The notes beneath the pieces were generated by a model that saw only the letters and a list, made by a program, of their open reading frames with translations, was not told the DNA's origin and ran no database searches. A stretch of 5,883 bases of DNA from Mariniphaga sp. (GTDB lineage Bacteria; Bacteroidota; Bacteroidia; Bacteroidales; Prolixibacteraceae): NCBI GenBank assembly GCA_025363795.1, contig JANYLE010000512.1:1-5883 (forward strand), written 5' to 3'. The position numbers and the translations under genes are program-made. Positions 1-5,409 of the stretch are shown piece after piece. Position 1 is the stretch's first letter. Each line of letters starts with the position of its first letter.

Positions 1-594
1 GACGAAATCAAAAGCCTGAACATCGCCATTGCCAATAAAAAGACTGAAATAAAGGAATCGAAAATCAAGATCGATAAATACAAAGAGCAGCAGGAAAACG
101 TACGTAACAACCGCGAATTCGACTCTCTTTCTAAAGAAATGGAATTTCAGACACTCGAAATTGAGCTTTCTGAAAAAAGAATCCGTGAGTTTACGCTGGA
201 GATCAAAAGCAAATCAGAAGTAGCTGAATCTTCAGAAAAGTTGCTGAAAGATCGGGAAGAAGATCTGATCAGGAAGAAAAAAGAGCTTGAAGAGATCACT
301 GCCGAAACTGCGGTTGAGGAAGATAAATTAAGAAGCAAAGTAACCAAGATTGAAAGTCTTATCGAAGATCGTCTGGTTATGGCATTTAACCGCATTCGTA
401 AAAATGCACGCAACGGTCTCTCTGTTGTAACTGTTCAGCGCGATGCATGTGGTGGTTGTTTCAATAAAATTCCGCCACAACGTCAATTGGACATCGCTTC
501 AAGAAAAAAGATTATTGTCTGTGAGTATTGCGGACGAATTCTTGTAGATAAAGATATTGCTACTCCGCTTGAAGAACTGGAAGGTCAGATTTAA
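1..594 (+). CDS. C4-type zinc ribbon / coiled-coil protein (DUF164, COG1579-like), 5' truncated by window
   Basis: The frame is open from base 1, so the gene starts upstream; 197 residues are visible. An ATG at 139 lies inside the coiled coil and is not the likely start, because the preceding 46 codons continue the same charged helical pattern. Roughly the first 130 visible residues are rich in E, K, I and L, as in a long antiparallel coiled coil. The C-terminal part holds a four-cysteine zinc ribbon: CGGC (codons at 448-459) and CEYC (520-531), separated by a basic, proline-containing segment. This layout is that of the DUF164/COG1579 family, known from Helicobacter HP0958 (FlgZ) and Chlamydia CdsZ. 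Those links to flagella or type III secretion should not be carried over to Bacteroidota, where the role is unknown to me. Family members are usually about 240-260 residues, so perhaps 50-60 are missing. A terminator follows at 623-649. Confidence 0.88.
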   Translation, partial: DEIKSLNIAIANKKTEIKESKIKIDKYKEQQENVRNNREFDSLSKEMEFQTLEIELSEKRIREFTLEIKSKSEVAESSEKLLKDREEDLIRKKKELEEITAETAVEEDKLRSKVTKIESLIEDRLVMAFNRIRKNARNGLSVVTVQRDACGGCFNKIPPQRQLDIASRKKIIVCEYCGRILVDKDIATPLEELEGQI

Positions 595-622
595 AGCTAA
601 GATTTAATCGCAAATTGATATA

Positions 623-649
623 AAAACCCGTTGAATTTCAGCGGGTTTT
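623..649. terminator. Bidirectional intrinsic terminator between convergent genes
   Basis: Bases 623-634 pair with 638-649 in a 12-bp stem (AAAACCCG against CGGGTTTT at the base, one G-U pair at 631/641) with a 3-base ATT loop. On the + strand the stem ends in TTTT followed by CTTATTTAT; on the - strand it ends in TTTT followed by TATA. It starts 29 bases after the zinc-ribbon stop and lies 70 bases beyond the stop of the minus-strand zinc-finger gene, so it can serve both. Confidence 0.85.
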
Positions 650-718
650 CTTATTTATAACTCTCCCGCTTTTTGTGATCTGATTCTTAATTCAGTTGAA
701 AGGTCACCGTTAATTTCT

Positions 719-1117
719 CTATCTTATTTTTTCTCCAATTTGTTTCATGTGGGTCAGATCTCCATTCAGATCTCGCGTCACAAGAATTACTTTGTCATGC
801 TCTATTTCGGCATAACCATGATCATAACAGAAATAATAGGACCTGCCGGTCCGGGTAGTGAAGTTATACGTATAATAATCGAAACGATACCCTTTTTTGT
901 GTAGCTCGCTTTTGAGTGCGGTAGCTTTTCCCCCCGGATTAAGCGCGGTAAGGATGGAATAGTTCTTTTTAAGAATCCGGTTGATCGCTCTTATCACATT
1001 ATTTGTTTCGATAATTTGCCGGTTATTATAGGAACTACGACATTGATCATTGCAAAATTTCTGGTCTGCCCTTCCTCTCAGTGGCTCGCTACATTCAAGG
1101 CATTTACGGTCATTCAT
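719..1117 (-). CDS. Small zinc-finger protein of unknown function (CxxC-x12-CxxxC)
   Basis: From the ATG at 1117 this encodes 132 residues. The N-terminus carries four cysteines, C6, C9, C22 and C26 (CLEC...FCNDQC), followed by SSYNNR. This is a compact zinc knuckle typical of small conserved Bacteroidota proteins I recall only as hypothetical. Residues 35-60 look helical and basic. Residues 75-115 are rich in aromatics and look like beta strands (YRFDYYTYNF, SYYFCYDHGYAEI). I see no catalytic motif, signal peptide or membrane segment; nucleic-acid binding is possible but unproven. The frame can be extended to a TTG at 1159 (146 residues). I prefer 1117 because it is an ATG, the metal-binding motif then sits at the N-terminus, and the TTG lies in AATATTTG (1164-1157), a 7-of-8 match to the Bacteroidota -7 box. 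The gene diverges from ssb across 382 bases. Confidence 0.82.
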   Translation of the reverse strand: MNDRKCLECSEPLRGRADQKFCNDQCRSSYNNRQIIETNNVIRAINRILKKNYSILTALNPGGKATALKSELHKKGYRFDYYTYNFTTRTGRSYYFCYDHGYAEIEHDKVILVTRDLNGDLTHMKQIGEKIR

Positions 1118-1215
1118 AACAAATTGTTTAGGCGGTTGTACATTGTTAATTTCCGTCAAATATTAACTTGAAAATTGCTCATTCTACTATCTTGATAAAA
1201 AGCGAAAAATCGTTG

Positions 1216-1235
1216 GATTATATACGGATATAATC
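1216..1235. repeat. 20-bp inverted repeat, operator-like
   Basis: GATTATAT (1216-1223) and ATATAATC (1228-1235) are perfect inverted copies around ACGG. The right half plus one base forms CGGATATAATCG (1225-1236), which recurs exactly at 1396-1407 in the array next to ssb. It lies about 100 bp upstream of the zinc-finger gene's preferred ATG and about 52 bp upstream of a weak -7-like box at 1164-1157. A binding site for a dimeric regulator is an inference from the symmetry. Confidence 0.5.
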
Positions 1236-1293
1236 GATTAGTGTTTCATTTACGTTTTAATAAAATTTTGCGATCAATCAGTGGAATTTATCC

Positions 1294-1321
1294 GCTGTTT
1301 TATTGTGCTATTAAACAGCAC
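1294..1321. repeat. Two overlapping short inverted repeats
   Basis: GCTGTTT (1294-1300) is the inverse of AAACAGC (1313-1319). Within the same span, GTGCT (1305-1309) is the inverse of AGCAC (1317-1321). The two pairings share their right arm and exclude each other. No T-run good enough for a terminator follows. Such short repeats can occur by chance in AT-rich DNA, so significance is uncertain. Confidence 0.3.
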
Positions 1322-1360
1322 TTTGTATTCTCTGTTTTTGCTTAATTCATCATTTAAAAT

Positions 1361-1430
1361 TTAAACGATTATAACCGGTTATAACCGGTTATTTCCGGAT
1401 ATAATCGGAAGCAAACGGATAATATCCGGC
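1361..1430. repeat. Helically phased degenerate 10-bp tandem repeat with 42-bp palindrome
   Basis: Seven consecutive 10-bp units each carry a CGA, CGG or CCGG core flanked by AT-rich bases. The cores recur every 10 bp (CG at 1366, 1376, 1386, 1396, 1406, 1416), with a final shift of one to 1427. Two units, ATAACCGGTT, are identical. Bases 1366-1407 form an interrupted palindrome centred between 1386 and 1387 in which 18 of 21 pairs match, and 1371-1392 is a perfect 22-bp palindrome. CGGATA-A-TATCCG (1416-1428) is a further dyad. The array ends just before the likely ssb promoter. Cores on one face of the helix suggest cooperative binding of a regulator; that function is inferred, whereas the periodicity is directly visible. 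Confidence 0.75.
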
Positions 1431-1457
1431 TTGAACCATAAGCCTGTCTTTACTTTG
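1431..1457 (+). promoter_or_regulatory. Putative ssb promoter (Bacteroidota type)
   Basis: TACTTTG (1451-1457) resembles the -7 box TAnnTTTG but is one base short. TTG at 1431-1433 could be the -33 element, 17 bases upstream, slightly closer than the usual 19-21. Transcription would start near 1462, giving a leader of roughly 35-40 bases before the ATG at 1500. If so, the TTG at 1431 cannot be the ssb start codon. The phased repeat array abuts the upstream edge. Confidence 0.38.
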
Positions 1458-1499
1458 TACAATGAATTTTTCTTTTTATTAATTATAAATACAAAAAAC

Positions 1500-1844
1500 A
1501 TGAATGGACTTAGAAACAGTGTCAGGCTTATTGGCCATCTGGGAGATAATCCCAAAATGAGAAAATTGGACAGCGAGAAATCTGTGGCAAGTTTTTCGAT
1601 TGCAACGAATGAAAACTATCGTGATCACGATGGGAATAAGAAGTCAGAAACAACCTGGCATAAATTAGTTGCATGGGGCAAACAGGCTGAAGTTGCCGGG
1701 AAATATTTGAAGAAGGGGACAGAGGTTGCAGTCGAAGGAAAACTGACGAACCGTTCATACGAAGATAAAAATGGAGAAACCCATTTTGTATCGGAAATCG
1801 TCGTGAATGAAATTCTTGTCCTTGATAAGAAGTCTGAAAATTAG
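1500..1844 (+). CDS. ssb: Single-stranded DNA-binding protein, short form
   Basis: The 114-residue product is a single OB fold that should coat single-stranded DNA during replication, repair or recombination, probably as a tetramer. Family hallmarks are the opening NSVRLIGHLGDNP (6-18), the strand SVASFSIATNENY (28-40), WHKLVAWGKQAEVAGKYLKKG (W53 and W59 as likely base-stacking aromatics) and VEGKL (78-82). The protein ends at VLDKKSEN, right after the fold. It lacks both the flexible linker and the acidic DDIPF-like tip that recruits partners in longer SSBs, so it may be a short paralogue rather than the cell's main SSB. The frame extends upstream to a TTG at 1431, but those 23 extra residues are hydrophobic, unlike an SSB N-terminus, and overlap the likely promoter. 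A 16-bp hairpin follows at 1874-1911. Confidence 0.93.
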   Translation: MNGLRNSVRLIGHLGDNPKMRKLDSEKSVASFSIATNENYRDHDGNKKSETTWHKLVAWGKQAEVAGKYLKKGTEVAVEGKLTNRSYEDKNGETHFVSEIVVNEILVLDKKSEN

Positions 1845-1873
1845 GGCGTCTGATTGACTCATTTGGTAAATTG

Positions 1874-1911
1874 AAGAAAGCTTTCATCGAATCACCGGTG
1901 GAAGCTTTCTT
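1874..1911. terminator. Long hairpin terminator between ssb and tex
   Basis: Bases 1874-1889 pair with 1896-1911 in a 16-bp stem (two G-U pairs, at 1884/1901 and 1887/1898) with a 6-base loop at 1890-1895. The stem ends on the + strand in TTCTTTTAA, a short T-run suitable for ending ssb transcripts 30 bases after its stop. It also lies 39 bases past the end of the oppositely oriented tex. On that strand the T-run is weaker, so termination of tex here is less certain. Confidence 0.72.
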
Positions 1912-1950
1912 TTAACCTAAAATGCAGAGTGTTGCCAATAACCCCGTGAT

Positions 1951-4083
1951 TTACTCAACCTGCTTCATTGAAAAGGCAATTCTTTTGCGGGGGATGTCCA
2001 CCTCAAGTACTTTTACTTTCACATGTTGGTGAAGCTTAACCTCTTCGGACGGATCGCTGACAAAACGGTTGGCCAACTCACTGATGTGAACCAGGCCATC
2101 CTGTTTCACGCCTACATCAACGAAGGCGCCAAACCGGGTTATATTTGTTACAATTCCGGGAAGGATCATGCCAACCTGTAAGTCTTTCATCGTGAAGATT
2201 CCATCGGCAAATTCGAACACCTTAATTCCTGAACGTGGATCGAGACCTGGTTTCGCCAGTTCTGCAAGAATATCATTTAAGGTTGGAAGTCCCACCTCTT
2301 CATTCAGATATTTCTCGGCAACGATCTCTGAACGAAGATTTTCCAATCCAATCAGTTCTTCAACTTTAACGCGTCGGTCAGACGCTATTTTACTCACGAG
2401 TGTATAACGCTCGGGATGAACAGCGGAATTGTCGAGCGGATTAACACCGCCCGGAATCCGGAGAAATCCGGCACATTGTTCAAATGCTTTTGGCCCCATC
2501 CGGGGAACTTTTTTTAGTTCTGTTCGCATGGTGAACGGTCCGTTTTCCTTGCGATAGTCAACAATATTTTGCGCCAGCAACGGGCCAAGGCCAGATACAA
2601 AATTCAGAAGGTGACTGCTTGCTGTATTGACATTTACCCCAACAAGATTTACACACGATTCGACAACAGTATCAAGCCCTTTCTGCAACAGTTTTTGATC
2701 TACATCGTGCTGATATTGTCCCACACCAATCGATTGAGCTTCGATCTTTACAAGCTCCGCCAACGGATCCATCAGGCGCCGGCCAATTGATACAGATCCC
2801 CGGACGGTAACATCGTATTGGGGAAATTCATCACGCGCCACTTTCGATGCAGAATAGATAGATGCGCCATCTTCGCTTACGACGAAAACCTGCAAAGGGC
2901 GGTCGAAGCTGATTTTCTTGATAAATGCTTCGGTCTCGCGACTTGCTGTTCCGTCACCAATTGCAATCGCCTCAATTTTATAGGTGTTCACAAGGGCAGA
3001 AACCTTTCGGATTGATTGGCTTACCTCCGACTGGGGTTGATGCGGGTAAATCGTTTCGTTATGAATCAGGTTGCCTTGTGCATCAAGACAAACCAGTTTG
3101 CAACCTGACTTGTAACCTGGATCAAGTGCCAATACCCTTTTCTGTCCGAGTGGCGCAGCAAGGAGCAGTTGGCGCAGGTTTTCTGCAAATACCTTTATTG
3201 ACTCAGCATCGGCCTGCATTTTTGATGAGGCAGCAAACTCTGTTTCGATGGCTGGTGCAAGCAATCTCTTGTAGCTATCTTTTATAGCAAGAGCCATTTG
3301 AGTACCGCAATCATTTTGGCTTTTTACAAAATAATGTTCCAAAGAGGCAATTGCTTTCTCTTCGTCAGGCGCTACACCCAGTTTGAGAAAACCCTCTTTC
3401 TCACCGCGACGCATTGCAAGTAAACGATGCGAAGGACACCGTTTCAGTGGCTCACTCGAATCGAAATAGTCGCGGTATTTAGCCCCTTCTTCCTCTTTCC
3501 CTTTTGCAACATGTGATGATATCACCGCATCGCGTGAGAACTGGTTCCTTACAATATTTCGTGCGCTTTGATTTTCATTAATCCATTCAGCAATAATATC
3601 CCTGGCTCCAGCGAGTGCCTCGGCAACATCCGGAACCGAATCGTTCAAAAACTGAATGGCCCTGTTTTCAGGGTCTTTTTCAAACTGTTTAAAGATGATC
3701 TGTGCGAGCGGTTCAAGTCCCTTCTCGCGTGCCATCGTGGCACGTGTACGCCGTTTGGGTTTATAAGGCAGGTAGATATCCTCAAGTTGATTCAGATCGT
3801 AACAAAGCTCTATCTTCGACTGTAATTCGGGTGTGAGCAACTCCTGTTCCGAGATTGACTTAAGGATGGTCACCTTTCGTTTGTCCAGTTCTTCAAGTTG
3901 TTCTTTCACCTCTTTTATATTCCCAATAGCCACCTCGTCAAGACTGCCGGTCATCTCTTTCCGATAGCGTGAAATAAACGGAACGGTTGCCCCTTCATCG
4001 AGCAAAGTAATCGTATTGGCTATTTGCCTGATGCTGATGCAAAGCCGTTCGGCAATCAACTGATGGTTTTTCTGAACTGTCAT
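1951..4083 (-). CDS. tex: Tex family S1 RNA-binding transcription accessory protein
   Basis: The 710-residue product has the full Tex architecture. The helical N-terminal domain carries the family signature LLDEGATVPFISRYRKEMTG (27-46) and LPYKPKRRTRA (105-115). A YqgF/RNase H-like domain spans about 316-440, with DPGYKSG (321-327) and GDGTASRE (376-383). Helix-hairpin-helix DNA-binding segments lie at about 478-545 (FVSGLGPLLAQNIVDYR, VPRMGPKAF). A C-terminal S1 domain covers about 635-707 (VTNITRFGAFVDVG...DGLVHISEL). Tex binds nucleic acid and associates with transcription in the cytoplasm; its exact job remains unclear, though effects on toxin expression and stress tolerance are known in other bacteria. 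The length matches Bacteroidota homologues and is somewhat shorter than E. coli YhgF (773). The ATG at 4083 gives a complete N-terminus. TAAATTTG at 4096-4089 is a perfect -7 box only 5 bases from this ATG. Confidence 0.97.
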   Translation of the reverse strand: MTVQKNHQLIAERLCISIRQIANTITLLDEGATVPFISRYRKEMTGSLDEVAIGNIKEVKEQLEELDKRKVTILKSISEQELLTPELQSKIELCYDLNQLEDIYLPYKPKRRTRATMAREKGLEPLAQIIFKQFEKDPENRAIQFLNDSVPDVAEALAGARDIIAEWINENQSARNIVRNQFSRDAVISSHVAKGKEEEGAKYRDYFDSSEPLKRCPSHRLLAMRRGEKEGFLKLGVAPDEEKAIASLEHYFVKSQNDCGTQMALAIKDSYKRLLAPAIETEFAASSKMQADAESIKVFAENLRQLLLAAPLGQKRVLALDPGYKSGCKLVCLDAQGNLIHNETIYPHQPQSEVSQSIRKVSALVNTYKIEAIAIGDGTASRETEAFIKKISFDRPLQVFVVSEDGASIYSASKVARDEFPQYDVTVRGSVSIGRRLMDPLAELVKIEAQSIGVGQYQHDVDQKLLQKGLDTVVESCVNLVGVNVNTASSHLLNFVSGLGPLLAQNIVDYRKENGPFTMRTELKKVPRMGPKAFEQCAGFLRIPGGVNPLDNSAVHPERYTLVSKIASDRRVKVEELIGLENLRSEIVAEKYLNEEVGLPTLNDILAELAKPGLDPRSGIKVFEFADGIFTMKDLQVGMILPGIVTNITRFGAFVDVGVKQDGLVHISELANRFVSDPSEEVKLHQHVKVKVLEVDIPRKRIAFSMKQVE

Positions 4084-4088
4084 AGACG

Positions 4089-4096
4089 CAAATTTA
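4089..4096 (-). promoter_or_regulatory. Putative -7 box for tex
   Basis: On the minus strand this reads TAAATTTG, an exact match to the Bacteroidota -7 consensus TAnnTTTG. No good TTTG -33 element lies 19-21 bases upstream; the nearest TTTG is 25 bases away. The box ends 5 bases before the tex ATG, so transcription from it would give a leader of only a few bases or none. Confidence 0.45.
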
Positions 4097-4140
4097 TTAA
4101 TTTTCTTCTAAGAGAGCGTTTCAAAATGGGTGTTTTATAG

Positions 4141-4193
4141 TGGTGTCAAGGATTTAGTTAGGTGAAAAACCTTCCTTTAACAGGCGGACACCA
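4141..4193. repeat. Imperfect nested inverted repeat between divergent genes
   Basis: TGGTGTC (4141-4147) pairs with GACACCA (4187-4193), AAGGA (4148-4152) with TCCTT (4173-4177), and AGGT (4160-4163) with ACCT (4169-4172) around a GAAAA loop. There are unpaired stretches of 7 and 9 bases on the two sides. It lies between the proposed tex and permease promoters, so it should be outside both transcripts and could act as DNA, for example as an operator. Function is unknown. Confidence 0.35.
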
Positions 4194-4251
4194 TCCTGAT
4201 AATTAATTAATCAAATCGCATCTCATCCTTTACTTTCGTTACAAAAATGCG

Positions 4252-4259
4252 TATGTTTG
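4252..4259 (+). promoter_or_regulatory. Putative -7 box for the AI-2E family gene
   Basis: TATGTTTG is an exact match to TAnnTTTG and lies 21 bases before the preferred ATG at 4281, implying a leader of about 15 bases. The -33 element is weak (CTTTA at 4228-4232, spacing 19). The TTG at 4257-4259, which could otherwise be read as an upstream start codon, falls inside this box. Confidence 0.55.
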
Positions 4260-4280
4260 ATAGAATTAATTTTCAACGGT

Positions 4281-5405
4281 ATGGATCAACGGATTAAAAA
4301 CATTATTGTGGCCTTGGCTGTCATCCTCTTCGGAGTTTTGGTATACTATTTCAGTTATATCGTCTCTTATATTCTTATTGCTGCGGTCCTGTCATTAATT
4401 GGTCGGCCGCTTGTGCGTATGTTTCACAAGATCAAATACCGAAAGTTTTATATTGGAAAATCTGCCGCGGCGTTCCTTACTTTACTTACTCTTTGGCTTG
4501 GTCTGATCTCCTTCTTTGGATTTTTAATCCCGCTGGTGATATCCGAAGTTGACCAGCTGTCATCCATTAATGTCCAGCAGGTCATCACCTACCTTGATTA
4601 TGCACAGGATCAGTTAAGAATTAATCTTCCTGAGATTGCACCTCATATCCCTGCAAGTGGAACCCTCCAGCCCTATCTCGAAGCACAACTTCGGGCGCTT
4701 CTTAATGTGGAGCAGGTTAGCCACTTGTTCGGGTCGGTTGCAAAAGTGGTGGGTAATATTTTTCTCATGATTTTCTCCGTATCGTTCATTTTGTTCTTTT
4801 TTCTCAAAGAAGAAAACCTTTTTGGGAGCTGGATCCTTGCCTTAGCGCCTGTGAAATACGAATCACGTGTTTCGAATGTGATGAGTAAGATTGGTAATTT
4901 ACTGAAAAGGTACCTGATCGGGATTTTATTTCAGATCCTGGGGGTGATGATATTATCTGTTATTGGCTTTAATATTATCGGAATGGGATTCGAACCTGCA
5001 GTGGTTGTTGGCGTTTTTGCAGGATTAATCAATATCATTCCTTATATTGGACCGTGGATCGGAGCAATATTCGGCCTTGCTGTAGTGGTGGCGAATCATC
5101 TTGAATCCAGTTTTACAGAGATCACGCTTCCATTGATGTTTTGGGTCGTAATCGTAGTGATGGTTGTTCAATTTATAGATAACATGGTTTTCCAGACTGT
5201 GATCTACTCCCACAGCATTAAAGCCCATCCGCTCGAAATCTTTTTCGTGATCCTGATGGCCGGCAGTATTGGCGGAATCACAGGAATGATTCTTGGAATT
5301 CCAGTTTATACTGTGATCAGGGTGATTGCGGCAGAATTTCTTTCTGAATTTAAAATTGTTCAGCAGTTGTCGCCTAAAGAAGTTGATTTATGTCCGCCAA
5401 ATTGA
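4281..5405 (+). CDS. AI-2E family transporter (PF01594-type multi-pass permease)
   Basis: From the ATG at 4281 the product is 374 residues, usual for this family. Hydrophobic segments lie at about 7-24 and 26-44, 62-88, 157-176, 211-235, 238-272, 284-300 and 318-350, consistent with about eight membrane spans. A soluble stretch at about 90-150 links the first and second halves. Family motifs include NIIPYIGPWIGA (251-262), QFIDN (297-301), HPLEI (316-320) and GGITGMILGIPVYTVIRV (331-348). The family is named after E. coli TqsA, linked to autoinducer-2 export, but other members move ions such as Na+/H+. The substrate here cannot be read from sequence, so quorum sensing should not be assumed. 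A TTG at 4257 would add eight residues, but it sits in the likely -7 box. The stop is 4 bp from the convergent prenyltransferase stop. Confidence 0.93.
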   Translation: MDQRIKNIIVALAVILFGVLVYYFSYIVSYILIAAVLSLIGRPLVRMFHKIKYRKFYIGKSAAAFLTLLTLWLGLISFFGFLIPLVISEVDQLSSINVQQVITYLDYAQDQLRINLPEIAPHIPASGTLQPYLEAQLRALLNVEQVSHLFGSVAKVVGNIFLMIFSVSFILFFFLKEENLFGSWILALAPVKYESRVSNVMSKIGNLLKRYLIGILFQILGVMILSVIGFNIIGMGFEPAVVVGVFAGLINIIPYIGPWIGAIFGLAVVVANHLESSFTEITLPLMFWVVIVVMVVQFIDNMVFQTVIYSHSIKAHPLEIFFVILMAGSIGGITGMILGIPVYTVIRVIAAEFLSEFKIVQQLSPKEVDLCPPN

Positions 5406-5409
5406 GTTG

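Larger units (their letters stand above)
1118..1499. other. 382-bp AT-rich divergent intergenic region
   Basis: No convincing coding frame exists here. The region separates the start of the minus-strand zinc-finger gene from the start of ssb. It contains an 8-bp inverted repeat with a 4-base spacer (1216-1235), a GCTGTTT/AAACAGC inverted repeat (1294-1319), a helically phased 10-bp repeat array with a long palindrome (1361-1430) and a likely ssb promoter (1431-1457). It is long for a genome with otherwise tight spacing, such as the 4-bp gap at 5406-5409, which fits a regulatory role. Confidence 0.8.

Noticed and set aside
147..413. Minus-strand serine-rich frame opposite the zinc-ribbon coiled coil
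   Set aside because: The serine and leucine runs are the complement of Lys/Glu-rich coiled-coil codons; it is a shadow.
1200..1430. Possible replication origin or iteron cluster (AT-rich stretch, repeats, TTATCCGCT resembling a DnaA box)
   Set aside because: Only one poor DnaA-like match is present, there is no DnaA box cluster, and no dnaA, dnaN or rep gene is in view. The repeats fit an operator better.
1361..1430. CRISPR-like array
   Set aside because: The units are 10 bp, contiguous and degenerate, with no spacers and no cas genes.
1528..1887. Minus-strand 119-codon frame opposite ssb
   Set aside because: It overlaps the conserved ssb reading frame and the terminator hairpin, with no family features.
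2569..3287. Plus-strand open frames inside tex (2569-2790, 2818-3015, 2925-3287; also 2168-2407 and 3568-3825)
   Set aside because: They lie opposite a strongly conserved gene, show no recognisable domain or start context, and are antisense shadows.
4133..4149. Sigma70-like promoter for tex (TTGACA and TATAAA on the minus strand)
   Set aside because: The two hexamers are only 4 bases apart, far short of the 16-18 needed.
5025..5228. Minus-strand 67-codon frame inside the AI-2E gene
   Set aside because: It is antisense to the conserved NIIPYIGPWIGA region and has no support.
4281..5405. Calling the permease a quorum-sensing exporter (tqsA)
   Set aside because: The family name is historical and members carry different substrates; no AI-2 genes are in view.
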